Source: Fonticula-like sp. SCN 57-25 (lineage: Eukaryota > Nucleariida > Rotosphaerida). From it: a stretch of 26,687 bases of DNA. The DNA is taken from NCBI GenBank assembly GCA_001724245.1, contig MEDX01000105.1:1-26687 (forward strand). The letters are read 5' to 3'. Positions 1 through 10,265 of this stretch are shown in pieces. Each line of letters begins with the position of its first letter. Position 1 is the stretch's first letter. Made by a program: the position numbers and the translations under genes. The notes under the pieces are model-generated. The model was not told where the DNA came from and made no database searches. It worked only from the letters and a program-made list of their open reading frames with translations.

Positions 1-2606
1 GGGCGCAATGGGCCATGAATTCACAGACACTTTCATATGTTTGTCTACGAGCGAAAGTACAGGTGCGTTTGGCTTTGCTCTATTCATTTCGTGCTAAAAA
101 TCGATGCACAGGAGACGCAGCAGCGCGGCGAGGTTGCCTTGCGGCGAGTGCTCTTTTTAGAGGACGGGCGGCAGGAAATAACGCTTGATGTGACGCTGCC
201 GCCGCGCTTTGGGCGGCACCAGATGGAGGACTTTGAGTACATGCACCTGCCGTGCTCGCGCACCGTCCCCGAGGCAAACTCGCACATGGAGCTCGTGCGC
301 GTGGACAACAATGCGCTGTGCCTGTGCCTGCAGTGGCTCGACGACTCGTCGACCTCGCGCAACATCAACATCAGCGTCTTTTTAATATACTCGCGCTGCA
401 AGGTGGACTTTGTCATCCCGATGTCGTCGGCGTCGCCGAGCGCGGTCGCCCTCACACAGGTCTTTTTCACCACGCTAAGTGCGCTTGTTTGCTTTTCATT
501 TTTTCCGTTGCTCACCGTTTGCGCCAGACCACATGTTGGTAATCTACCTTCCCGGTCACTACCTGCAGCTGCTCGACTGCAGCTCGGACCACGACCCGTG
601 CCACAGCTTTTCCGCGCTTGGCCCCGACCGCGTCCCCCCTCTGCCCGGCCAGGACGAGTCGGGCGACAGCGCGGTCTTCCTCACGCACATTGAATCGATC
701 CCGAACGTGGTGCTCGAAGCCGACTCGCCAGCCTCGGCGATGGCCGTGGGCGGTTTCGGGTTCGCCATGTTTGACAGCCGGACGGACACGGCCTACAGGT
801 ACCGGTTTGACGAAAAGGCGCTGCTGGACATGTTTGTAAAGACGCCGCCGGGGATCGCCCACGTGCAGGCGATGCACCTCGCGCTCGCGCACCTGCAGGA
901 CCCGCAGCTCGTCCTGCGCATCGTGCGGACGCTGTGCGACACCCAGCCGCGCACCGTCACGGCCGACCTCTTAAAAGAGTTTTTGATTGGGACGACGTAC
1001 ATGTCGATCCGCAGCCTAAAGACGGACGCCGGCTTCAAGGTCGACGCCGAGTACCTGCGCCTGCTGCCCGTCACGACGCTCGCGAGCATCGTGGACGAGC
1101 TCGAGGAGCGCCGGCGGCCGGCCGAGCGCGCCACGAGCATGCAGACTGTCGGCGAGGAGCAGTACCGCCCCTTCAACATTCGCGCCGGCCAGCGCTTTTC
1201 CTTTGAGCTCATGCTCGGGCCGCCGTCGCTCCTGTCAAAGGCCGTCCACGCGCAGCCGTCTGGGCTCGCTTCGTCATTCCTGGGAAGCCCGCGCTGGCGC
1301 AACCGGTTTGACAACGTGCTCTCGCGCGTGTTTGGCAGCCCGAGCCCCGACCGTACGCGCTTTTCTTCTTCTTTGTCTCTTTGTACTGACATTGTCTTAG
1401 CGTCGACGACGCGGAAGCGCTCCGGGAACGACGACGTTGACGACGACAACCGCCTTCGCCAGCGGTTCCTCGACGTCCTCACGCACTTTACGTCGACGTT
1501 TGTCTCCAAGGACGTGCGGCCGCGCTGCGCGGGCTACTCGGCCGAGTATGCGCGCTGCCAGTTTGCGCAGGCCGCGCAGCTCTGGGGCTGCATCGACGAC
1601 ACAGAGGGGTGCGCACCTACATGTGCAGCTTGGCCGTTTGCTGAATTGAACCTGTTAGGTTGCCGAATATCCACCAGCTTTTGAGGGAGCACCGGCAGGG
1701 CGCCTCCATGCAGCAGTATCTCCCGATGTTCCAGCTGCTCGAGAGCATGTACTGCGCCATCGAGGAGCTCTACTACCCGTTCCCCGACTCGTACCACAGC
1801 AAGTTTGCGGTGCTGGGGTTCCACGTTCTTCCGCGACAGTGCGCCGCCCCTAGCTTGCATTTCGTATCACTAAACTCTTCCTGCAGTGTGTATATTCAGT
1901 ATGTTGAGCGCGGTGTGTTCCGCATGACCGAGGCCGTCATCGAGCACATTGTCGTCCAGGTGCTCGGCGAGGCCACGACCGAGGCCGACCAGCACTTCAA
2001 GTGGCTGCTTCTCTCGCGCGTTCGGTCTAGGGTACGCCTTTTCTCGCCCCTTTTTCTTTTGTTTTCGCGCATGCACTGACATTTTTGTTGCAGAAAATCT
2101 TTGAGAAAATGCTTCGCAAGATTCCCGACGCCGCGACCAAGGTGGTCGAGCTTGCCATCGCGTCCCACCTCGGCAACTGTACGACACACTTTATTGCGCT
2201 CGCGCGTCTCACGCTGTGCACGTAGCGTTTGATGTGGAGGACGAGGACGACGGCGAGCCGGAGTCGGCGGACCTTACCGATGACCAGTTGGTACGCGACG
2301 CGGACATCCGCATGTCTTTGGCTGACGCAGTGTGGACAGGACGCGGCAACAAAGGAGCAGGTCGATCTGGACGAGCCCAGCTTTATCCCTCTCAGTGTCT
2401 TTTTGCAGCACCTGCGCAACAAGGGCATCCGCGCGTCCGAGCTCACGCACGCGTCGCGGACGCTGGCGCACAGCTTTGAGCCGTCGGCGTCGTTTGAGGC
2501 GCTGCGGGCCGGCAGCGACCCTGGCATGCTGCGCAACGGGTCGAGCCCATCGTCCGAGCTGCTGGCCGCGCATAGAGCGACCGCGCCGCGAGCGGGTGCC
2601 GTGTAG
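1..2606 (+). CDS. GSAP: Gamma-secretase-activating protein homologue, 3' part (5' end outside window)
   Basis: Partial gene, nine exons: <1-62, 112-478, 528-1352, 1401-1608, 1659-1838, 1887-2031, 2094-2178, 2226-2290, 2340-2606 (stop TAG). The reading frame is continuous through all joins. Seen: an N-terminal stretch [12 protein letters not shown], a [12 protein letters not shown] motif at the exon 2-3 join, and a C-terminal part with [22 protein letters not shown] followed by [13 protein letters not shown]. These line up in order with vertebrate GSAP (AQWDMSEQRLYY, YLPGHFFHLLNV, LFLPLPPGFHTLHTILGVQ). GSAP in animals is a cytosolic/membrane-associated protein linked to gamma-secretase and amyloid precursor processing; its role outside animals is not known. 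Introns are 47-62 nt. The last intron could end at 2330 or 2339, both in frame; 2339 gives the usual 49-nt length. The product has acidic inserts (DDVDDDN, DVEDEDD) in likely loops. Confidence 0.85.
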
Positions 2607-2645
2607 TTTTCCCATTTGAATATCCTTTGAGCTGCTCATTACCCC

Positions 2646-2651
2646 AATAAA
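2646..2651 (+). terminator. AATAAA poly(A) signal of the GSAP gene
   Basis: A canonical AATAAA hexamer lies 40 nt after the GSAP stop codon, inside the 134-bp gap to the convergent COX6B stop. Position and sequence fit a cleavage/polyadenylation signal. Confidence 0.55.
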
Positions 2652-2740
2652 CTGTACTTTTTTCTCATGTAATTCTGGTATTATTGTTGCAGGCAGACTT
2701 CCAAGGGGGTAAAGATAAGCGAATTCAGGCTTCTTCTCCT

Positions 2741-3038
2741 CTAGATGTCGGCAGGGAAGCGGCCTTCGCTGCGCTCCGTATCCCAGCGCTCGACCTGAAA
2801 TACACCGTGAGCGACTTGAAACGGCCAAATGTAAAGAGAGAAATGCGACGGGACGTACCCACTGCTCGGGGCAGAGCGAGCGGTAAGTGCGGAGGAACTG
2901 CTTGCAGACCTCAGCGCCCTCACCCTTGATCTTCTCGCACCGGTGGAAATCAACATAGTTCTGCCAGCAGTTCTTGCTCTGGTTCGTGTTAGGGAACCGG
3001 GCATCGAACTGCGGGGTTTGAATAACAGCGTCCGACAT
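2741..3038 (-). CDS. COX6B: Cytochrome c oxidase subunit 6b (COX12 family)
   Basis: Two exons on the minus strand: 3038-2859 and 2794-2741, with a 64-nt intron (donor GTACGT, acceptor TTTCAG). The product is 77 aa, a normal length for fungal and animal COX6B. It has the family's paired cysteine motif: C24-x9-C34 and C45-x10-C56, plus the typical [12 protein letters not shown] block and a CPEQW / [14 protein letters not shown] ending. It is a small intermembrane-space subunit of mitochondrial complex IV, imported and oxidised by the Mia40 route; it has no presequence, as expected. It shares a 271-bp divergent promoter with TMEM209. That region carries several bZIP-type palindromes. Confidence 0.93.
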
Positions 3039-3141
3039 GACTGGCAGAGGACTGTGCCAAAAGTGTCAATACGCAGCGTCAATGGGCAAAAAAAGATGCG
3101 GAAAAAAAGAATAAGCAGCGGCAAAAATGTTCATTCTCTGC

Positions 3142-3153
3142 CCTTTGCAAAGG
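3142..3153. promoter_or_regulatory. 12-bp perfect palindrome CCTTTGCAAAGG
   Basis: A perfect 12-bp palindrome, 104 bp upstream of the COX6B start codon in the shared COX6B/TMEM209 promoter. It belongs to the same TTTGCAAA class seen upstream of the EXS gene (15786-15795). The binding factor is unknown. Confidence 0.4.
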
Positions 3154-3163
3154 CAGCGCCGCA

Positions 3164-3171
3164 TTGCGCAA
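3164..3171. promoter_or_regulatory. C/EBP-type palindrome TTGCGCAA
   Basis: Exact match to the consensus C/EBP (bZIP) palindrome, 22 bp from the end of the CCTTTGCAAAGG start position and within the COX6B/TMEM209 divergent promoter. Function is inferred only from the motif. Confidence 0.4.
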
Positions 3172-3258
3172 ATAGCGCGAAACAATGGCCAGAAACTTCC
3201 CCGAATCCCTCCATCCCGAAACCACGGCACGCACCCGCAGGGAAAAAGTGAAACCTCG

Positions 3259-3266
3259 TGACGTCA
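3259..3266. promoter_or_regulatory. CRE/ATF octamer TGACGTCA (copy 1)
   Basis: Perfect full-site CREB/ATF palindrome, 44 bp upstream of the TMEM209 ATG. A second identical copy starts 41 bp downstream of it. CRE full sites are classical bZIP targets in opisthokont promoters. Confidence 0.5.
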
Positions 3267-3299
3267 CCGATTCCGTTATGTGTCGTCATCACAATCTAG

Positions 3300-3307
3300 T
3301 GACGTCA
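3300..3307. promoter_or_regulatory. CRE/ATF octamer TGACGTCA (copy 2)
   Basis: Second perfect CRE octamer. It ends 2 nt before the TMEM209 ATG at 3310, so it may lie in the 5' leader or mark a downstream start site. Spacing of 41 bp from copy 1 is close to four helical turns. Confidence 0.45.
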
Positions 3308-3309
3308 TC

Positions 3310-5067
3310 ATGGCGGCGGCAGCGGCGGCGGCGGCGGCGGGCAACCGTTCGCCGAGGCGCGCCGTGGGCGCGTGGGAGAGCGACGCGGTGCCGCAGCTGT
3401 TGGGGAACCGCGCCAATGGGACGGCCGGCCTTTCACGGACGATAGCCCTGAATAGCATTGCTTTTCTGCTGGCCTTTAGCGTCGTGTTCTCCTCATGGTT
3501 CGAGTACGTTACATCGTGTAAAATTGGACGAAGCCGCTAACGCGTCTGGTGCTTGTAGGGTGGTTGGCGAGGAGCTCAAGGAGCTGTTCAACATAGAAGT
3601 CAGCCTCCTGCATTATATGATTTACGCCGTAATGGCCCTTTTCGCGGTCAACGTGTTGACGTCGACCGCAAAGCTATTGCTGACACCGCAGCCTCGCCCG
3701 GCCTCGACAACGCGCGAGGTGCATCGGCTGCTCGGCATGCCTGGCGACGCGTCCAAGTCGCCCTCCGCGCAGTCCTCCCAGACCCGGCCGGAGCCGTCTG
3801 CTATGCCCGCGGTGCAGGCGCGGTCGCCGCGGTCGCCGGCATCGGTGCCGTCCACGCCGTCGGCCGTGCTGCTGTCCGCGTCTGGATCGCCGTTTTCGCC
3901 CAAGCTGGGCGCGTCCATCGGGCCGTCTGGGTACGCATATTTACAAAGTTGAATGTATGGGCTGATGGCGTGTCGGGCGTAGCCGGAGCGTGTACGGCGT
4001 CATGCCGCCATCCCCTTCGCCGACGACGGCCGATCGCGGGCGCACGGCCGATCTGTCGCCGCTGGCCCAAAGCGCACTTCCTCTGCAGATGGACTTTCCG
4101 TTTGCGTTCCACCAGGACTACAAAAAGGTGGCGTACCAGGTGGCGTCGCCTGACCCCCTGCGCCGGACGGCGTCGGACACGCCCTCGAAGCGCACGCAGA
4201 CGATCGGCATGTCGACCAGCGACGAGGCGCACGACAAGCTCATGGCGGAGAACATTGCCTTGTACATGGAGGGCTGGACGGAGAACGTGCGGTGGTGGAT
4301 TTCCGTGCACGTGCTCAAGCCGCTCGTTGAGCGCCTGGATCGCTTTGACCAGCTTGCCCTTGCCTCCAACCAGCCCGGCCTGCGCTTCTACAGCACGGCC
4401 GTCCCCACCGGCTTTGGTTCGCACAATTTGTTTGTTTTTCTCGCCCTTTTCTTACCGTTTTTGTACAGGCGCTTCGATGCAGCAGTACATGCACAATGAG
4501 TTTGCCAAGGAGCACTACCGTCTGAGCCTGCACCTGGCGGGCCCGCGCGGCCAACGCGAGTACACGCTCAACCGGCTCCGCAGCCTGAGCGAGAGCGCCA
4601 TGCTGGGTGGCTTCCGCCACAACAGCGGCGACCGGTACGCCAACCGCGACTGGACCGACGAGCTCCCGACCGATGCCGAGCTCGTGATGCACTTTGTGTG
4701 CCGGTACTTTGACGAGAACCTCGGCGTGCAGGAGGACCCGAAGAGCCAGTTCCCGGTCGGCGCCCAGCAGATGGCCGCGCTGCCGCCCATGGGTGAGGCG
4801 TTCACCAACCTCTACCTCGTCACGTCGGCGTCGCCGGCGTCGTGGGCCGACAGCAACCTGCACATCCGCATGGTGTCCAAGAAGCCGCCAAACTACCGCG
4901 TCGTGGTCAACAAGGAGGCGTGGCCCGTCACACCGCACCACAACAACGTGTTCCACGCGCTCATCCTTTTTTTCCACGTCGTCAGGACGCAGTACGGCGG
5001 CTACATTCGCTCGCTCGACATCGGGAGCCCCGCCATGGACATTATCGGCAAGGTGTTCAAGAGCTAG
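3310..5067 (+). CDS. TMEM209: TMEM209-like nuclear envelope protein (cytochrome b561 N-terminal domain family)
   Basis: Four exons: 3310-3503, 3559-3930, 3983-4416, 4469-5067; 532 aa. The ATG at 3310 opens an alanine run (nine Ala). Two hydrophobic segments follow at about residues 44-64 and 78-104, the usual two-span N-terminus. A Ser/Pro-rich linker comes next (about 110-200), then a large C-terminal domain with ENIALYMEGWTENVRWWISVHVLKPL, DWTDELPTDAELVMHFVCRYFD and HNNVFHALILFFHVVRTQYGGYIRSLDIG. This domain order matches the TMEM209 family (named after a misassigned cytochrome b561 N-terminal domain in Pfam). Animal TMEM209 is a nuclear-envelope protein linked to nuclear pore components. 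The third donor is GTTCGC, the only one with T at +3. Confidence 0.85.
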
Positions 5068-5251
5068 TGCAAAGTTTTGCTCTTTTTGTCGTGTACATCA
5101 TGTATATTCACCACATACAATGCAGTCTCAATGACCATTACGCTGTTTTACACAATAGAGGGCAAGAGGGCAACGGTTCGTTCAACATTTGTCATGTTTG
5201 CTGTCCAGCTGACCGTGTCACCTCAACCTGTCAGGGGTGGAATCAGAGGTA

Positions 5252-6723
5252 ATGTCCACCAACAACACCACCGAGGCGGCCGCCCCGGCGCCGGCGGCCC
5301 CTCTGCAGCCGTCGCCGCCGCGGCCAGAGGCGCAGCCGCAGCAACAGCAGGGAACGACAAAGGGAAAGAAAATGTTTTCCTCGCTGAAGGATCTTGTTAG
5401 CAATACGTACGCGTTCAGGCATTGATGATTTCTGGCCTAATGACGAAACGCAGGCTCGATCACTTGGACGATCTGACGACAATCGACGAAAAGAAATGGC
5501 TTGAACGCGCAAAGAAGGGGTGCGTTTTTTAGTAGTTGCTGTCTTTTTTTGCTGACCGTGCCGCCCCTGCAGCATGGACACGCTCAAGGAGGGCGTGGAC
5601 AATCTCACGACCACGCTGAATGTGGAGCCCGTCAAGCTCAAGCCCCGCCCGCTTGATCTGTCGGCCGGCGGCGACCTGCTGCACAAGTATGACGTGGAAT
5701 GGACGCGCATTTACCGGCAGCATCTCGATGTGATTCACAACACCAAGGTGATTGATCTCCGCATTCGCCGCATCACAAAGTCGTGCGAGGAGGAGCTCGC
5801 TTCTTGGGAGCGCCTCCAGGCGCAGCTTGTATCGCTTCCGCAGATCTCGGAGGCGGTCCTGCGCACGTCGGCGCTTATTGGCGAAGTGTCTCAGCAGTGC
5901 GAGGCGCTCGAGCAGCTCTTTGTGCAGTTTGACATGGACGCCGAGGCGGCCGATCTCGAGCACTTTACGCAGCAGCAGACGGCCAACTTTGAGGAGCACT
6001 GCGCGCTGCGCCGCCGCGACGTCAAGGCGCACGAATTCCTTGTCAAGAAGGCCAAGGACGACGTCGAGCGCGCGAAAATGCAGCGCGTCATCGCGCAGCA
6101 GGAGCACGAAAAGCTGGAGCGCGAAGAGTCCGTCTCATTAATAAAGGAGAAGATCCTGACGCAGCTCCACGCAATCGCGCTGCTCTCGCCCGAGCGCAAG
6201 CCCCGGTCTTCGAGCAGTGCGTTTTCCACCGCTTTTTAATGGTTCATTCTGCTAATTTCGCCAAACAGCGCACGAGGAAGACGCCGCGTCGCTGGCGCAG
6301 GTCGTGCTCGACGTCCCGCGGCCCGAGCAGGAGGCCCTCGACAGCTTCCTCGACCAGCCGCCGGCGGCCGCCCCCGTAGCAGAGGCCCCATCCGAAGACC
6401 CGATGTCGCCGCCGGCGGTGCCGATTTCCAACGTGGTCGACGACGTGCCCGAGGCGGACCGGCCGACGACGCCCGAGCCCGTGCCGGTGACCGAGGCAGA
6501 GGCGCCCGCGCAGGCAGTGCCATCATCAGAGAGCAAGGAAGAGCAGAGCGCCGAGGCGCAGCCCGAGCCACCGGCGGATGCGCCGGCCGAGGAGCAGGCG
6601 ACGAGCGCCGCCGCCGAGCCCGAGGCGCCAAAGAGTCAGCCGGCCGGCAAGGGGCAGCAGGGCAAGCAGCAGGGCGGCCAGCGCGGAGGCAAGCAGGGCG
6701 GGCGCGGTGGCAAGCGCAAGTGA
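5252..6723 (+). CDS. DTNBP1: Dysbindin homologue (BLOC-1 subunit) with a basic Gly/Gln-rich tail
   Basis: Four exons: 5252-5406, 5454-5519, 5573-6216, 6269-6723; 439 aa. Residues about 75-290 match dysbindin: MDTLKEGVDNLTTTLNVEPV, then LSAGGDLLHKYDVEWTRIY (vertebrate form YSAGLELLSRYEDTWAALH), a long charged coiled coil (about 110-280), and EQEALDSFLDQ (vertebrate DQEALDVFLN). Dysbindin is a coiled-coil subunit of BLOC-1, a cytosolic complex that sorts cargo from endosomes to lysosome-related organelles. The N-terminus (1-45) is a Pro/Gln/Ala-rich extension. The C-terminus is Pro/Glu/Ala-rich and ends with about 25 residues of Gly, Gln, Lys and Arg, including KQGGRGGKRK. That basic tail is not known from animal dysbindin, whose C-terminus is acidic. 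An upstream in-frame GTG at 5237 was not used. Confidence 0.85.
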
Positions 6724-7169
6724 AGGGGATTGCCAGAATTACCATAGAGCTCTTTGATTCCGTTTTATGTCGAGTTGCCTTGTAGTGCTAAATGCTTTTC
6801 TCAATGAACACGCAAGCGACCGTCTTTTCATTGTACTTTGCAGTTGTGCCTCACGGGGCGCAGTGTTTTTGGGAGTGGGCAGTACTATAAAGTGCTATGA
6901 AAAGTATGGATCGTTCATGTAAAGTGATATGTAATTGGCAATTGACAGCAGTACAAGGGCAAAAGTAAAAGTGTAAACTGGAAAGGTTCAGTTTACATGA
7001 AAAGACAAAAAACCAGGGGGGCACATAAATATAAACCACATATAGTCGCACAGGTGAACAATACAACGTATCGGAAGCAATAAGCTATAATGACTCGAAT
7101 GGCGGAATCGCCCTGACTGGCACAAATATATATCTCACAGGCAGACACATTCTAATGTCTAACAAATTC
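6724..7169. other. Convergent AT-rich intergenic region, no gene seen
   Basis: 446 bp between the dysbindin stop and the stop of the minus-strand zinc finger gene. It is clearly richer in A+T than the coding DNA and holds no convincing ORF. It probably contains the two 3' UTRs. No clear structure was recognised. Confidence 0.6.
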
Positions 7170-8281
7170 CTACATGACGTGGGCATTGTAGAACGAAGGG
7201 CTAAAATGCAGCCGCGGGTACAGGCGGTGCTGCGGAAGGACGGACAGCTGCAGCAACGCATTGGCCGTTTCCAATTTTAGGGTCTGCTGAAGCGCGCTCA
7301 TATCTTTCCGCAAGCGGCGCATGGCGGTCGAAAGGGTGACGTTGGTGCCGCGCCCGGAATCTAGCTGCTCGGCATCGTGCAGCATGTCGACCAAGTTGTC
7401 TGAAAAGTCGCGGAGGCGGTTGCCGCCCTCGGTCATGGCGGCCACCTGATGCTCGAGCCGATTCCTCTTCCGCAAAGCCATCTCGCGGCGAGAGATGCGC
7501 CGCACCTCGACACGAGGCGGCTCCACAGCCTCAACAACAGCATCCTCCACGGCCACAGGGTTGCCGTCAACTTTCTGGACGCTGTCGTCGCTGCAAGAGT
7601 CGTCGGTTTCGCTTGCGGCAGTGCTAGGGGGTGATACGGGGTAATCTCCCATCATAGTCGAGGGAATCGGATGAGGTGATGTCGGGTGAACAAGGTTCGC
7701 AAGGAAGGGCGGCAGCACATCACGTGTGGAAAGGGTCGGGGGAAGTACCGGAACAGTTTTCGTGGTCACCGGCGCCGAGATGGCCGGTTTGGAGTCCGAT
7801 GACGATTCCACGTCACCACTTTTTGGCGCATCGGGAGGCGGGGTCAAGGGGGTGGTCGGTGCCGGGGGATTTGAGTGGCGAGCACTCCACACAATGGGTG
7901 CGAGAACACGGCCGTGGAGACGTTTTCCATGGGCAATGAGGTTGGAGCGCACCGAAAACCTCATCCCGCAGTTTGGCATCGGACATTGGAATGGCTTCAG
8001 TGACACGTCGTCAGTTTTGAAAGGGTAAATCGGAGAAAACATACCTTCTCCTTTGTGTGAGCGCGCAGGTGCTGCACCAGCTTGGTGCGCTCCGCATAAG
8101 GCGCGTCGCGCCAGCAGCCTTCCCACAGGCACTTGAGCTGCCTCTCTATCCTTCCATCGCTGGCGCCCATAATCGTCGCATGCCCAACATGGGCGTCATC
8201 AAGGTGCACCACCAAGGCCTCCAACGATACCGCCACGTGACCGCAACCGGCCCACCGGCACGTCGAAGCGCCCCTATCCAT
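7170..8281 (-). CDS. Three-finger C2H2 zinc finger protein, GLI/ZIC/AEBP2-like
   Basis: Two exons on the minus strand: 8281-8045 and 7994-7170; 353 aa. Finger 1: C8-x4-C13-x12-H26-x4-H31 with the CRWAGC signature. Finger 2: C51-x4-C56-x14-H71-x3-H75 with CLWEGC. Finger 3: C83-x4-C88-x12-H101-x4-H106. The C-x-W-x-x-C form and the linker HTKEKPF between fingers 2 and 3 are typical of GLI/ZIC/GLIS and AEBP2-type fingers. The 50-nt intron falls exactly inside that linker (TKEK/PF). Residues about 115-230 are Ser/Pro/Thr-rich and disordered; residues about 230-320 form a basic, Leu-rich, probably coiled-coil segment. A nuclear DNA-binding regulator is inferred; the exact family is uncertain. It is divergent from the OYE gene. 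Confidence 0.75.
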
Positions 8282-8698
8282 GTCTCCAGTCGTGCTTTCT
8301 CAGGAACGCGCGCTCTTGATCCCGCGGACTATGATCCAAAGGGTTTTGCTCTCGTTCCTCGCACCGCGGCGTAGTAGGTAATCAGAGTGCACACAAATAA
8401 ATCACGACACTACCCCCGGGTGGACCGAAAATGACTACCCGACGATGGCCGAAAATACCTTTTTTGGGTGGTGCTCCATTGACACGACGCTCCTATTGGC
8501 CCGTTTCCGGCCAATTACGCTTGAGAGGCGCTTCTGTTGACCAATCTAAGCATTAGGAACGCGAGAATGGCAAAACCGATGGATCGCGCAAGGATCCGGA
8601 TCGAGACGCGAATTACAAAGCAAACTGATGGCAAAGCCAACCAGCGAGGCGGCAGTACACAAACCATCTGACCCATCAGACCCATCACCGCTACGAGA
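8282..8698. promoter_or_regulatory. Divergent promoter between zinc finger and OYE genes, with three CCAAT boxes
   Basis: 417 bp with no gene. It holds CCAAT-type pentamers at 8495-8499 (as ATTGG), 8511-8515 and 8541-8545, about 155-205 bp upstream of the OYE ATG. A short direct repeat of CAGACCCAT-like units sits at about 8667-8685. CCAAT clusters suggest an NF-Y/HAP-type element. Confidence 0.45.
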
Positions 8699-10124
8699 AT
8701 GGCCGCCTTCCAACTGCCCTTCCAGGTGGACAAGACTGTGAACTGCGTCGGGACCCCGCTCAAGGACACGCCGCAGGAGAGTCGCCCACTCCTCTTCACG
8801 CCCATCAAGTTCCGCGGGCTGACCCTCAAGAACCGCATCGTGGTGTCGCCCATGTGCGTTGCGTACACTTGCCAGAGCCTCGACTGACGCGCGGCCGTGT
8901 TTGTTAGGTGCCAGTACTCGTCGCATGACGGCGAATATAACATGTGGCACGCCTCGCACTATGGCAAGTTTTCCGTCGGCGGCGCCGGCCTTGTCATCAT
9001 GGAGGCAACCGGCGTGATGCCGAACGGTCGCATCTCCCCCAACTGCCTCGGCATCTGGAGCGACAAGCACGCCGAGCTGATGCGCCCTACAGTCGAGTTT
9101 ATTCACACACAGGTGCGTTTTGCTCGATTGCTATTGGATGGCTAACGCTACGTAGGGTGGCGCGGTTGGCATCCAGCTCGCCCACGCCGGCCGCAAGGCG
9201 TCGGACCTCCCGCCGTTCGTTTCGATGAAGCGCGAGGACTACCCCGGCATCTTTCCGGGTGTGTGTTGAATATAAAACTTTTTGCCGCTGACGCTTGTTG
9301 TGCAGATGACGTGTGGGGCGCCTCGCCGATCCCGTTCAGCGACAACTGGTACGTGCCCAAGGAGATGACCATCGACGACATCAACACGGTCAAGAAGGCG
9401 TTCGTGGACGCTGCTGTGCGCGCGGACAAGGTTGGTTTCGATGTCATTGAGATCCACGCGGCCCACGGCTACCTCCTAAGCAGCTTCCTTTCGCCGCTCT
9501 CCAACCAGCGCACGGACCAGTACGGTGCGCGCCCGCTCTTTTGCCCGCTCGCGCCCTCGCTGACTTGCATTGAAATAGGCGGGAGCTTTGAGAACCGGAC
9601 GCGCCTGCTCTTTGAAACGATTGAGGAAATCTCAAAGGTCTGGCCCGAGACCAAGCCGCTGTTTGTGCGCGTGTCGTCGACCGAGTGGGTCGAGGGCGGC
9701 TGGAGCCTCGAGGACACGGTCAAGCTGGGCATCGAGCTCAAGCGCCGGTACGGACTGTGCTTTTTTGCCAAGTTGCCGCAGTGTTTTCTGACCTCTTTCA
9801 ACGCACAGTGGACGTGTTGATCTGCTGGACTGCTCGTCGGGTGGCAACAATGCCGCGCAAAAGATCAATGTCACAGGCTGGGGCTACCAGGTGCCGTTCT
9901 CTCGCGAGGTCCGCACCCGCGTCCCCGAGTTTGCCACGAGCGCCGTGGGCCTTATTGCCGAGCCGTGGCAGGCCGAGCGCGTGCTCGAGTCGGGCGCCGC
10001 CGATCTCGTCATGATGGGAACCCAGTTCCTGCGGGAGCCCAACTGGCCGCACCGCGCGGCGAGGGAGCTCGGCTTCCCGATGCACTGGGCGCCCCAGTAC
10101 GAGCGCGGCCGCGCTCGCATGTGA
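8699..10124 (+). CDS. NADH:flavin oxidoreductase, old yellow enzyme family (YqjM-type)
   Basis: Six exons: 8699-8853, 8908-9112, 9156-9258, 9306-9524, 9579-9756, 9809-10124; 391 aa. It is an FMN-binding TIM-barrel ene-reductase. Seen: SPMCQYSS with the flavin-tuning Cys53 of the YqjM (class II) group; LAHAGRKAS at about 128-136; the substrate-binding pair H205 and H208 in HAAHGYLLSSFLSP; GGSFENRTRLLFE; and VDLLDCSSGG, then a GLIAEPWQAE / DLVMMGTQFLREPNWP phosphate-binding end. The family reduces activated C=C bonds with NAD(P)H; the natural substrate cannot be told from sequence. No targeting signal is evident. The first intron was placed at CCAT/GTGCGT because it restores the MCQYS motif. 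Intron 5 uses an atypical donor GTGCTT. Confidence 0.92.
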
Positions 10125-10147
10125 TTCTAGCTAGTCGATATATTCCA

Positions 10148-10177
10148 ACAACACGCCTGTGAGACAACACGCCTGTG
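10148..10177. repeat. 14-bp direct repeat ACAACACGCCTGTG, two copies
   Basis: Two exact copies (10148-10161 and 10164-10177) separated by 2 nt, in the 141-bp gap between the convergent OYE and NEMF stop codons. It is probably 3' UTR sequence produced by local duplication. Confidence 0.6.
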
Positions 10178-10265
10178 TGCAATTACCATCGATATATACA
10201 ATATATATTTTGCCAGCTCTTGTATGCCGAGCATCGTAATATAGATACCAGTAGATACAAAATTG

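Noticed and set aside
3490-3510. A GGTTCGA sequence resembling a tRNA B box
   Set aside because: It lies in the TMEM209 exon 1/intron 1 junction, has no matching A box or cloverleaf, and the rest of the B box does not fit.
8057-8374. A 105-codon plus-strand frame
   Set aside because: Antisense to the first exon of the zinc finger gene, which has two complete C2H2 fingers.
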